This document shows, in pieces, positions 56,636 through 64,000 of a stretch of DNA of 64,000 nucleotides. The translations under genes were made by a program, and so were the position numbers. The notes beneath the pieces were generated by a model that ran no database searches, was not told where the DNA came from, and worked only from the letters and a program-made list of their open reading frames with translations. Source of the DNA: Flavobacterium oncorhynchi (GTDB lineage Bacteria > Bacteroidota > Bacteroidia > Flavobacteriales > Flavobacteriaceae). The DNA lies in NCBI RefSeq assembly GCF_002217355.1, contig NZ_MUHA01000011.1, positions 1 to 64,000 on the forward strand. The letters run 5' to 3'. Within the stretch, counting starts at the first letter, position 1. Each line of letters begins with the position of its first letter.

Positions 56636-58021
56636 TTAAAATTCATTTATAAATAAGTCAAAATTGCCCGTTGCTGCCACTTTCAATAAATACGACTGCC
56701 ATACATTATTATTGACAATATCTCGGTCGATTTCGGCACGGTTTAAAGTGTAAATTGTTTGAGTCAAATCTGTTAAATCCGTTAAACCATTTTTGTATAA
56801 AGTCGATTTTTGAATGTAAGCTCTCTTTGCCGCATCAACCTGAATAGGAGTTTCAGCATAATTATCCATGGTAATTTTGATCTTATCTTCGGCAAATGTC
56901 AATTGCGATTTCAATTCTCTGTCAGCCTGATTGTATTCTTCCTGTAATGCTTGCGAAACAAATTTTTGAGCGCTCACTTGTTTGCTTGATCTAAAAGGAG
57001 TAGTTAAATTCCATGTAATTCCAATTCCAACTAAATAATTGCTGCGATCGGGATTTACGCCATCCCAATAATTTCTGCTGAAAGCATGTTGATCTGTTGC
57101 ATAACTATTCTCAAACCCTGAAGCTCTGGTTTGCAAAACACCAAAAGCACTCATAGTTGGATAATAAAAGCGTTTGTACAATTTTACCTGCTGATTGCTG
57201 TAATCGATTTTGGTTTTATAAAATTGCAATAAAGGGTGAAGACTGTCTGTTGCAGTGTTTTCTTTTACAAGTTCTTTTGGAATTTGAGTTACAAAAAGTG
57301 TGTCTGCAGCAAAATCCTGAGGAGCAACGCCCATTAAATCAACTAATTTATTGTTTTGTTCTTTCACGAAATTCTTTGCAAGATTCAAAGCAATTTTAGC
57401 TTTCGAAACTTCGGCAGTTGCCAATGTTGAATCTACGCCGGCTAATAATCCGTTTTTAACCCTTGCAACAGCTGTTTTTTTGAAAACCTCTGCACGGCTT
57501 AAATTCTTTTGCTGAGAAATCAACAATCTTTGGCTTGCCAATAGATTTAAATAAGCGGCAGAAATTTTGATTTCTTGTTGGAATTTTTCCTGTTCTAAAT
57601 CTTTTTCCTTGGCCTGAACATCAATTTTAGACAGGTTGATTTTTTCCTGTGTTTTTCCAAAAGTGAAAAAATCCCAGTTCATGTTGACCAAATAAAGTGC
57701 TCCAAATGCCGAATTCCAGTTTTGTTGCGGAAGCGGAAGTCCAGACGAAGCAACTCCAAGTCCGCCAAAACCATAAAGCGGTCCGTTTTGTCCGTTTACT
57801 GTTCCGTAATCTTGTTGAGCCGATAAATTCAAGTTAGGCAGATAATCACGACGAGATTGTTTTAAAGTCTCTTTTGAAGCATTCGTGTAATTGTTTTTTG
57901 CTCGAATCGAACCGTAGTTTTCAAGCCCTGTTTTTATTGCTTCTTTTAAAGACAAGGTTTGAGAGTAACCGATCGAGGCAAAAATCAAGAAAAATAATAA
58001 AGTAATTTTTTTGAAATACAT
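56636..58021 (-). CDS. TolC-family outer membrane efflux protein
   Basis: Starting at ATG 58021, the product has a signal peptide (FKKITLLFFLIFASIGYSQ). Two OEP repeats follow: LSLKEAIKTGLENYGSIRAKNNY, then AAYLNLLASQRLLISQQKNL, and later NGLTDLTDLTQTIYTLNRAEID. There is no lipobox, unlike the other channel in this window. It opens the operon with the RND pump 12 bases downstream and the adaptor last. The divergent sensor-kinase gene starts 162 bases away, so the gap must contain both promoters. Confidence 0.86.
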   Translation of the reverse strand: MYFKKITLLFFLIFASIGYSQTLSLKEAIKTGLENYGSIRAKNNYTNASKETLKQSRRDYLPNLNLSAQQDYGTVNGQNGPLYGFGGLGVASSGLPLPQQNWNSAFGALYLVNMNWDFFTFGKTQEKINLSKIDVQAKEKDLEQEKFQQEIKISAAYLNLLASQRLLISQQKNLSRAEVFKKTAVARVKNGLLAGVDSTLATAEVSKAKIALNLAKNFVKEQNNKLVDLMGVAPQDFAADTLFVTQIPKELVKENTATDSLHPLLQFYKTKIDYSNQQVKLYKRFYYPTMSAFGVLQTRASGFENSYATDQHAFSRNYWDGVNPDRSNYLVGIGITWNLTTPFRSSKQVSAQKFVSQALQEEYNQADRELKSQLTFAEDKIKITMDNYAETPIQVDAAKRAYIQKSTLYKNGLTDLTDLTQTIYTLNRAEIDRDIVNNNVWQSYLLKVAATGNFDLFINEF

Positions 58022-58183
58022 AAACTCAAGTGTGAAATTATAGAACAAATTTATTTACCTTGAACTGATAAAAGTCAGGTTAAGTGATGTACTGCAATTA
58101 TAAATGACAAATTCAATTGGTCATTTTTACGAAATAATAATTAAAATTTTGTCCGTACTTTGTATCCTATTTAAGTTTTAAAA

Positions 58184-59221
58184 ATGAACGAGAAGTTTGA
58201 TAGTATAGTGGATAATAAATGGTGGCAGGAAATTGCCGTCGTCGCTTTTTCTTTTACCATTTATACGTTAAAAAACGATTGGATGTTGTTTAGTTCTATG
58301 GCATCCATTTTAATGGGTATTTTTTTCTACCTGATTCTTTATCTTCACGCTCAGTTTAATCGCTTCTTTCTTCTTCCGATATTATTTAAAACCCGTCGTC
58401 CTGTTACTTATATATTATTAACGCTTTTTGGAGTTGTCGTTTTCTCAATTGTTTTGTATGAGATTACAACTTTAGATATGTTTAATAATTGTCGTTTATA
58501 TCAAAATTCGCATCAACGAAGTTATGTTTATCAACTCGCAAGCGTTTTGGGAACATTAGTTTGTATTTTGAGTCCAATTATTGTTTTCAAATTTTATAGA
58601 ATTCATAAAAGAAGAACGGATGAAGCGCTGCTTTTTAATCAAATGCAGTTGAACTCTTTAAAAGGACAATTGAATCCACATTTCTTGTTTAATACTTTCA
58701 ATACGCTTTACGGAATTAGTTTGGAGTTTCCAGACAGAACGCCGGATTTGATTATGAAGGTTTCGCAGTTAATGCGTTATCAGTTAGAAAGTAACAGCAA
58801 ACAATGTGTATCTTTAGAAGATGAACTGGAGTTTATAAACAGTTATGTGCAACTGGAAAAAGAACGAGTAGGCTATCGTTGTGATGTTACTTATGATTGT
58901 AAAATCGATAACGAGAATGCCTATAAAATATCACCAATGCTTTTAATTGCTTTTATCGAAAATGCTTTTAAACACGGCACCTGCGCAATTGAAAAATGTT
59001 TCGTAAGAATTTTTATAACGGTCGAAAAAGGAGATCTTCATCTGCATGTAGTAAATTCTATTCCAACGAAGAAAACTGATGTTGTTTCAACCAAAATTGG
59101 TTTAAAAAACACAATCGAAAGGCTGAATTTGATTTATGGAAAAAACTATAAACTCGATATTCAGGAAGAAAAGAATACGTATATAGTCGATTTGAAACTG
59201 CAGCTGAAAAAGTTTGTCTAA
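58184..59221 (+). CDS. LytS-type sensor histidine kinase
   Basis: The 345-aa protein has four membrane helices in the first 140 residues, then a His kinase module of the LytS/YehU type: LNSLKGQLNPHFLFNTFNTLYG with phospho-acceptor His166, a dimerisation region, and an ATPase domain with IENAFKHG (N-box) and IGLKNTIERL (G-box). It would sense an unknown signal at the inner membrane and phosphorylate the regulator encoded next. Its stop overlaps the regulator's start (TAATG). It is divergent from the RND operon, which is a likely target. Confidence 0.85.
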   Translation: MNEKFDSIVDNKWWQEIAVVAFSFTIYTLKNDWMLFSSMASILMGIFFYLILYLHAQFNRFFLLPILFKTRRPVTYILLTLFGVVVFSIVLYEITTLDMFNNCRLYQNSHQRSYVYQLASVLGTLVCILSPIIVFKFYRIHKRRTDEALLFNQMQLNSLKGQLNPHFLFNTFNTLYGISLEFPDRTPDLIMKVSQLMRYQLESNSKQCVSLEDELEFINSYVQLEKERVGYRCDVTYDCKIDNENAYKISPMLLIAFIENAFKHGTCAIEKCFVRIFITVEKGDLHLHVVNSIPTKKTDVVSTKIGLKNTIERLNLIYGKNYKLDIQEEKNTYIVDLKLQLKKFV

Positions 59222-59919
59222 TGAAAGATCCAAAAAAGTGTATAATTGTTGATGATGAGCCGGCAGCACATTATGTTTTGGCGAATTACATTAAGCAGAA
59301 TCCGCAATTAGAATTGGTTTTTCAAGGTTATAACGGCATTGAAGCGATGGACTTTTTAAGAGAAAACAAAGTCGATTTGATGTTTCTAGATATCAATATG
59401 CCCGAAATTTCTGGAATGGAATTGCTCAAAATAATTCCGAATCATCCTAAAACTATTTTAACAACCGCTTATTCTGAATTTGCGCTGGAAAGTTATGATT
59501 ATGGAGTAATTGATTATTTACTGAAGCCTATTTACTTTCCGAGATTTCTAAAAGCAGTTGAACGCTTTTTCTCTACAGAAAATATAAAAGGAAAAGAAGA
59601 GGAAGTTGTTATTGATACTCTAAATGTAAAAGTTGATGGTTATTTTATCGACATAGAATTAGATCAGCTTTTGTTTGCGCAGAGTTTTGGAAACTACGTA
59701 AAACTGCATACGCAAAAGCGAACTTATTTAGCTTCTATCACTACAACTGAACTTGAAAAATGCCTGCCGGAAAAGAATTTTATACGAATACATAAATCTT
59801 ACATTGTGGCTTTGGATAAAGTGGACAGTACCGAAAAGGATTTTGTTACGATTAAAAATGAAAGGCTTCCAATAGGTATTACTTATAAGAGAGAACTTTC
59901 AGATCGTTTGAAAAAGTAA
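59221..59919 (+). CDS. LytTR-family response regulator
   Basis: The 232-aa protein has a receiver domain with acidic pocket (IVDDEPAAH), phosphorylated Asp57 (LMFLDINMPE), TAYSEFALESYDYG and LLKPIYFPRF. The C-terminal LytTR DNA-binding domain (about 135-230) contains FAQSFGNYVKLHTQKRTYL and FIRIHKSYIVALDKV. LytTR proteins bind short direct repeats upstream of their targets. It is translationally coupled to the sensor kinase. Confidence 0.88.
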   Translation: MKDPKKCIIVDDEPAAHYVLANYIKQNPQLELVFQGYNGIEAMDFLRENKVDLMFLDINMPEISGMELLKIIPNHPKTILTTAYSEFALESYDYGVIDYLLKPIYFPRFLKAVERFFSTENIKGKEEEVVIDTLNVKVDGYFIDIELDQLLFAQSFGNYVKLHTQKRTYLASITTTELEKCLPEKNFIRIHKSYIVALDKVDSTEKDFVTIKNERLPIGITYKRELSDRLKK

Positions 59920-60011
59920 AAATTGTTAATAATATTTTGTTTAAAGTTTAATAAAAAGTAGTAATTTTAATACGGTTAGATTATGGCTTTTTAATTTGAA
60001 ACTGAGGAAGT

Positions 60012-60485
60012 ATGAAGAAAATTTTGCTTGTAATGCTCTTTTTGTACAGTGGTTTATTGATTGCTCAGAATGGATTGTCTGAAAACAAGATTGTTACACC
60101 GCCAGAAAAAGTGCTGTTTACTTTTCAAAAAGAATATCCAAATAAAGAAGCAGTTTGGTCACTCAATTATGTTGGAGATGACGATGATGAAATAAGATAT
60201 GAAGCTAAATTTAATACGGATAAGAATATTAAAGCACTTGCAGTTTATGATAATTTAGGAATACTACGAGCATTTGAACAGCAAATTCCGTTAAGCCAAT
60301 TGCCGTTGAAGGCACAAAACTATCTGAAGAAAAATTATCAGTCAAAAGCAATACGAGAAATTGCGGTAGTTGTAGATTATAAAAATATAACAACCTATGA
60401 AGTTGGAGTAGAAAAAGAGGGAAAATTTTATGATCTTGTTTTTGATAAAAACGGAGGTTTTGATGTGAGCATCGAAAAAAACTAA
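60012..60485 (+). CDS. secreted PepSY-like (BLIP-type) protein
   Basis: The 157-aa protein has a signal peptide (KKILLVMLFLYSGLLIAQ) and two related halves: VLFTFQKEYPNKEAVWSLNY... and AQNYLKKNYQSKAIREIAVV... Each resembles the beta-lactamase-inhibitor-like/PepSY-like periplasmic fold common in Bacteroidota. It has no catalytic residue. It lies 92 bases downstream of the LytTR gene and may be co-expressed. A terminator follows. Confidence 0.72.
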   Translation: MKKILLVMLFLYSGLLIAQNGLSENKIVTPPEKVLFTFQKEYPNKEAVWSLNYVGDDDDEIRYEAKFNTDKNIKALAVYDNLGILRAFEQQIPLSQLPLKAQNYLKKNYQSKAIREIAVVVDYKNITTYEVGVEKEGKFYDLVFDKNGGFDVSIEKN

Positions 60486-60522
60486 AATGTTTACTTACTA
60501 ATTCAATTATATTTAGAACGAC

Positions 60523-60562
60523 AAACCCGATAAGATTTTAAAGCTTATCGGGTTTTGTTTTT
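60523..60562. terminator. bidirectional terminator
   Basis: AAACCCGATAAG and CTTATCGGGTTTT pair perfectly around a short loop, with a T run. It lies between the PepSY-like gene and the convergent SDR gene and resembles the terminators at 18002 and 23981. Confidence 0.8.
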
Positions 60563-60619
60563 TAGATTAATTAAAAGACTGAACAGTTTTATAATTAATT
60601 TATAGAGTTGTGAGCTAAA

Positions 60620-61384
60620 CTACAAATTCATACCGCCGGAAACCTCAATTCGCTGTGCGTTTACCCAGCGTGCTTCTTCAGTGCATAAAAAAGCAACTAC
60701 TGCGCCAATATCGTCTGGCAGCCCAACTCTTCCTAATGCTGTTACGCTCGCTATATTTTTATTCAATTGCTCATTATCACGAACTGCGCCGCCGCCAAAA
60801 TCGGTTTCAATAGCACCGGGAGCGACCACATTTACTTTAATTTTTCTTTCGCCTAATTCTTTTGCTTGATACTTAGTTAAGGTTTCAATTGCTCCTTTCA
60901 TAGATGCGTAAGCGGCATAACCTGGAAATGAAAATCGTGTTAAACCAGTTGAAATATTTACGATTCCGCCTCCGTCGTTCATTATATTCAGCGCTTTTTG
61001 AGTTAAGAAAAAAGGACCTTTAAACTGAATATTGGTCAATTGATCAAATTCGGCTTCTGTTGTGCCAATAAATGAATTGTGAATTCCAATTCCGGCATTA
61101 TTTACCAAGAAATCAATTTTTTCTGTTTTAAAAGTGCTTTTTAAAGTGGTTTGCACTTCTTTAAAAAAAGTATCAAAACTTGCACTATCCGCTACGTTTA
61201 GTTGAAGAGAAGCTGCTTTCTGACCTAAATTTTCGATTTCTTTTGCAACCAAGTCAGCTTCATCTTTTTTGCTGTTGTAAGTTATAATTACATCGATTCC
61301 TTTTTTTGCAATTGCAATTGCCATGTTTTTTCCTAAACCTCTGCTTCCGCCTGTAACCAGAGCTATTTTTGTTTCTATTGCCAT
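60620..61384 (-). CDS. short-chain dehydrogenase/reductase (SDR)
   Basis: The 254-aa protein is a classical SDR: ALVTGGSRGLGKNMA for cofactor binding, FLVNNAGIG, a catalytic Ser in VNISTGLTRFSF, and YAAYASMKGAIETLTKYQAKELG (YxxxK). The C-terminus ends WVNAQRIEVSGGM. It would reduce or oxidise an unknown alcohol or ketone with NADP(H). An AraC gene lies upstream on the same strand; such pairs are common and suggest regulation by it. Confidence 0.88.
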   Translation of the reverse strand: MAIETKIALVTGGSRGLGKNMAIAIAKKGIDVIITYNSKKDEADLVAKEIENLGQKAASLQLNVADSASFDTFFKEVQTTLKSTFKTEKIDFLVNNAGIGIHNSFIGTTEAEFDQLTNIQFKGPFFLTQKALNIMNDGGGIVNISTGLTRFSFPGYAAYASMKGAIETLTKYQAKELGERKIKVNVVAPGAIETDFGGGAVRDNEQLNKNIASVTALGRVGLPDDIGAVVAFLCTEEARWVNAQRIEVSGGMNL

Positions 61385-61410
61385 TTTATATTTGTTTTAA
61401 ATTGATACTG

Positions 61411-61418
61411 CAAAGATA
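61411..61418 (-). promoter_or_regulatory. -7 promoter box of the SDR gene
   Basis: On the minus strand TATCTTTG fits TAnnTTTG, 27 bases upstream of the ATG. A -33 box is not clear. Confidence 0.5.
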
Positions 61419-61507
61419 GGAGCGGGGTAGATTTGGAGAATTGTAAATATCAAATCAATGTTTGCAAAATTCAAATCAAAAAATGAATTTTCTAATTTTT
61501 AAACTCC

Positions 61508-61546
61508 AAACTTGAAACTTGAAACTTGAAACTTGAAACTTGAAAC
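61508..61546. repeat. 7-bp tandem repeat (AAACTTG)
   Basis: AAACTTG is repeated five times plus a partial unit in the gap between the AraC and SDR genes. It begins with CCAAACTTG and ends at GAAAC. Confidence 0.8.
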
Positions 61547-61553
61547 AAAACAA

Positions 61554-62477
61554 TTAACACCTAAAAGCCAAAGGCGTTAAAGAAGTTTGCTTTTTAAAGA
61601 AATTAGAAAAATGAGCTAATTCTTCGAAACCAAGCGAATAGGCAATTTCAGAAACGTTCCAGTCCGTTTGTTTTAAAAGGATTTTGGCTTCGTTTGTTAA
61701 TCGTGTACTGATTAATTCAGTTGTGGTTTTTCCTGTGTTTTCTTTTAAAACCTTATTTAAGTGATTTACATGAACAGATAGTCGTGCGGCAAAGTCTTTT
61801 GCAGTTCTTAATTCTAATCGTTGATGAGGAGATTCTATAGGAAATTGCCTTTCTAATAATTCAGCAAATAATGATGAAACTCGCGCAGCAGAATTGTGTT
61901 TAGAATAAAGAGCAGAAATGGGTTGTAATTTTTGACCAAAATGAATCAATTCAGCAACATAATTTCGGATTAAATCATATTTGTAGATATAATCAGAGTT
62001 GATTTCTTTTTGTATTTTATTGAAAATCAATTCAGCTTCTGAAACTTCTTCATCTGAAAGCTGAAAAATAGGATAACCGTCTGAAGCAAAAATTGGAAGT
62101 TCGTCAAGATCAATTCCACTTTTATTTTTAGATAGAAATTCGCTGGTAAAAACACAGAATTGTCCTGATTGATTAGTGTCTTGCGGAACGTAATTGTATG
62201 GAATTTTGGGTGTTGCAAATAATAAACCCTGTTTTTCGATTTCGATTATTTTATCGGCATATTCAGCTCTGTTATTCCCTTTTATCAAACTTATTTTATA
62301 ATAAGCTCTTCTGTCATAAGGCATAACCGATTTTCCCTGCAAACGTTCTAATAGTTCTTTAATATCAAAAATATTAAAATGTCCAATCTCTTTTTGAATA
62401 TCATTTGGCAGCAGCGAAGCAGGATTCACATTTGAACCTTCGGTAATATCCTGATAAAATGAATCTAGGGATTTCAT
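61554..62477 (-). CDS. AraC-family transcriptional regulator
   Basis: From ATG 62477 (MKSLDSFYQDI) the 307-aa protein has an N-terminal cupin-like sensor region (IFDIKELLERLQGKSVMPYDRRAYYKISLI) and a C-terminal AraC double helix-turn-helix: FAARLSVHVNHLNKVLKENTGKTTTELIS and WNVSEIAYSLGFEELAHFSNFFKKQTSLTP. The longer start upstream runs through an intergenic repeat. It lies 170 bases upstream of the SDR gene and probably regulates it; the inducer is unknown. Confidence 0.85.
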   Translation of the reverse strand: MKSLDSFYQDITEGSNVNPASLLPNDIQKEIGHFNIFDIKELLERLQGKSVMPYDRRAYYKISLIKGNNRAEYADKIIEIEKQGLLFATPKIPYNYVPQDTNQSGQFCVFTSEFLSKNKSGIDLDELPIFASDGYPIFQLSDEEVSEAELIFNKIQKEINSDYIYKYDLIRNYVAELIHFGQKLQPISALYSKHNSAARVSSLFAELLERQFPIESPHQRLELRTAKDFAARLSVHVNHLNKVLKENTGKTTTELISTRLTNEAKILLKQTDWNVSEIAYSLGFEELAHFSNFFKKQTSLTPLAFRC

Positions 62478-62534
62478 ATTGTAATGAATTGCGAAATTCA
62501 AATATACAAAAAATAAGTTTCGTGAACTTAACCG

Positions 62535-62630
62535 CGAAGAGCGCAAGGTTTTTCGCAAGGTTCGCAAAACATACACGCATTTTATGTCATTTCGAGGAAC
62601 GAGAAATCACACGCGGGATTGGGGAAAGAT
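62535..62630. repeat. dispersed repeat remnants upstream of the AraC gene
   Basis: CCGCGAAGAGCGCAAGGTTT (62531-62550) and TGTCATTTCGAGGAACGAGA (62584-62603) are variants of repeats seen at 13187, 37559, 37645 and 46041. They fill the gap between the AraC gene and the RNA-ligase-like gene. Confidence 0.5.
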
Positions 62631-62647
62631 TAAAAATTACTGAATAA

Positions 62648-63208
62648 TTAAAAAAGACTTCCCTGTACAAACTCAGGTTCTGGATTACTTCCAAAAGGAA
62701 AAGCATCAAGTACAAAAAACTGTTTTATTTTGGGATCAAATTCTCTTAGAACAATTTCATTGCATTCAAATTGAAGATCAATTTTTGTAAACAGCTCAGA
62801 AGCAATTTTAAGATTTTCGGGAGTTAATCTTCTTCCTATTGATAGATGCGGATTATCGCTTTTCTTAAGATTTAAAGACTTTAGTGTTTCATGAATTTTT
62901 TTCATGATTGGCACAAGATTATTTTTTGAATCTTTGGTTACGCCAATAAAAAAAGCACCGCTATTTGGGAAAGAATCAAAATGATCTAAAGATACTTTAA
63001 AAGGCGTAAAAGTATCAGAAATTTTAGAAAGCTTTTGTTTGATCGAATCCAATTGAGATTCATCAATTTTGAATTCGCAAATCGTAATGTGCGCTTCAGA
63101 ATTACAGCTGTTATACCATTCTATTTTACTCCGTAAAAAGTCTTTTAGCTTTTTAACGGGCTCAACTACTGATTTAGAATAGAATACAACTGAATATGTT
63201 TTTTCCAT
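62648..63208 (-). CDS. 2'-5' RNA ligase/cyclic phosphodiesterase-like protein
   Basis: The 186-aa protein has the 2H-phosphoesterase fold with both tetrapeptide motifs: HITI (at about residue 40, SEAHITICEFK) and HLSI (in NPHLSIGRRL). These His residues form the active site for 2'-5' ligation or cyclic phosphate hydrolysis of RNA. The rest of the fold is compatible. The natural substrate is unknown. It is 24 bases downstream of the next gene on the same strand. Confidence 0.82.
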   Translation of the reverse strand: MEKTYSVVFYSKSVVEPVKKLKDFLRSKIEWYNSCNSEAHITICEFKIDESQLDSIKQKLSKISDTFTPFKVSLDHFDSFPNSGAFFIGVTKDSKNNLVPIMKKIHETLKSLNLKKSDNPHLSIGRRLTPENLKIASELFTKIDLQFECNEIVLREFDPKIKQFFVLDAFPFGSNPEPEFVQGSLF

Positions 63209-63232
63209 TTTGAGGCTTTAAATTAGACAAAT

Positions 63233-63547
63233 TTATAGCTTTCCTTTTAAATGTAATCGATGGAGAATTTCAGATTTTAATAAACCGCTTCCTCCTCCAA
63301 AATGTTCAATTACTTCTACTTCGGGTTGTTTTTTTAAGCAAAAAGAAGTGAATTCTTTCTCGATATGGTTTTCGATTCCAGAACTTAAAAGAACGATGTC
63401 GATTTTGTGATTTAAAAAGTGTTGCTGAGCCTCTTTTTCATTATTGAAAGCAATAGCATTCCAATTTTCATCGGCATTTACAAGACGAAGCAAAATGGCT
63501 AGAATTTCTTCGTTTTTGCCCAAAAGCAAGAATTCGAGAGTTTTCAT
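63233..63547 (-). CDS. receiver-like small protein, unknown
   Basis: The 104-aa protein looks like a degenerate two-component receiver or Rossmann-like domain: LEFLLLGKNEEILAILLRLVN, EAQQHFLNHKIDIVLLSSGI, VEVIEHFGGGSGLLKSEI. It has no output domain, and the phospho-acceptor position carries Ser-Gly rather than Asp. Similar small proteins with GGGSGLL at the end are found in Bacteroidota. It is probably co-transcribed with the RNA-ligase-like gene. Confidence 0.6.
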   Translation of the reverse strand: MKTLEFLLLGKNEEILAILLRLVNADENWNAIAFNNEKEAQQHFLNHKIDIVLLSSGIENHIEKEFTSFCLKKQPEVEVIEHFGGGSGLLKSEILHRLHLKGKL

Positions 63548-63929
63548 AATCTTTTATTTAGATAACAAATTTACGAGTATAAAGGCAATGGTAACTTAAT
63601 CTAGGACAAGAAATCAGCTTGTATCTTAGTTAATTACGTGATTTTTATTTAGAATTTGCACTTTTTTTTAAATACAACATTTTGAGACACAATGCTCTAG
63701 GATTTGTTAACATAAAAATAACGTAAAATAGTACAAAAATGAGGAAACCCGTAATGAAATCTGAAAAGACGGCTGTAGATTTGTCTTATAGAAATACCAA
63801 GATTATTTTTTTATTTTTCTATGATTAAACTGTTTTTGGAGAAACTTTTTAAAGGAAAATTAAAGCACATTCATTTGTGTAGACTGCATTGTATAAATTT
63901 GCAACAATACAATAAAGTATAATTTTCTT
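63548..63929. other. AT-rich gap at the right edge
   Basis: The gap shows no clear gene. A 29-codon plus-strand frame at 63739-63828 (MRKPVMKSEKTAVDLSYRN...) has no support beyond being open. Confidence 0.4.
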
Positions 63930-63981
63930 AAGGTTTTTAGATTTGGTTATTTAGTTAATCATATCTAAAAACCTTTTTTTA
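63930..63981 (+). terminator. terminator-like hairpin near the right edge
   Basis: AAGGTTTTTAGAT and ATCTAAAAACCTT form a perfect 13-bp stem around a 20-base loop, followed by a run of T. The transcript it ends is not identified. Confidence 0.6.
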
Positions 63982-64000
63982 TTAAAGCAGTCCATTGCTT

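Noticed and set aside
61508..61546. CRISPR-like repeat array
   Set aside because: Units are only 7 bp with no spacers; no CRISPR repeats or cas genes were seen anywhere in the window.

Overview
The window looks like a chromosome segment of a Flavobacterium-type member of the Bacteroidota. The evidence is the low-GC DNA, Bacteroidota -7 promoter boxes (TAnnTTTG), typical flavobacterial gene families, and several families of short intergenic palindromic repeats.

Region 1 (1 to about 10.4 kb) is one end of an integrative, probably conjugative, element lying on the 3' side of a tRNA-Tyr gene. It is visibly more GC-rich at the far left. It carries a PRTRC plasmid/ICE maintenance block (PRTRC C and E, a DUF932 protein, SSB), then cargo: a phospholipase D-like nuclease facing a cytoplasmic trypsin-like protease and an unknown 111-aa protein. 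After these come a small protein coupled to a large serine recombinase, a helix-turn-helix pair, and a tyrosine integrase at the tRNA-proximal end. The rest of the element lies left of the window. The nuclease gene appears split by one extra T in a T tract. The nuclease/protease pair is the best candidate here for an undescribed conflict system.

Region 2 (10.6-25.7 kb) is core-like: a TlpA-type thiol-disulfide gene interrupted by an in-frame TGA, a J-domain/KTSC protein, small conserved proteins, a VWA/MoxR-type ATPase pair, a MarR regulator coupled to a secreted serine hydrolase, an EamA transporter, a Glu/Leu/Phe/Val dehydrogenase preceded by two Met/Cys-rich micro-ORFs and a terminator hairpin, and a sterol-desaturase-like membrane enzyme.

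Region 3 (25.9-37.5 kb) is mostly minus strand: a deoxyinosine glycosylase, an FAD oxidoreductase, a small membrane protein, an Mla-type lipid transport operon (permease, ATPase, MlaD), a two-domain glycosyltransferase, and a run of small genes (DoxX, VOC, DinB, membrane protein), then a GNAT and a Crp/Fnr regulator.

Region 4 (38.1-44.9 kb) is a complete RND drug-efflux operon: TetR regulator, adaptor, RND pump, an unlisted 37-aa membrane peptide, and an outer-membrane factor. Five copies of a TAACnnnGTTA operator lie in front of the regulator and the adaptor.

Region 5 (45-52 kb) is accessory and repeat-rich: small secreted or immunity-like proteins, a degenerate partial copy of a neighbouring gene, several dispersed repeats, and a three-TM winged-helix membrane gene split at an A9 tract.

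Region 6 (52.1-60 kb) is a second RND tripartite system, with an EF-hand-like loop in a cytoplasmic segment of the pump, divergent from a LytS/LytTR two-component pair. The right edge holds an SDR enzyme with an AraC regulator, a 2'-5' RNA ligase-like protein and a receiver-like small protein. All family calls come from reading motifs by eye; no database search was run.
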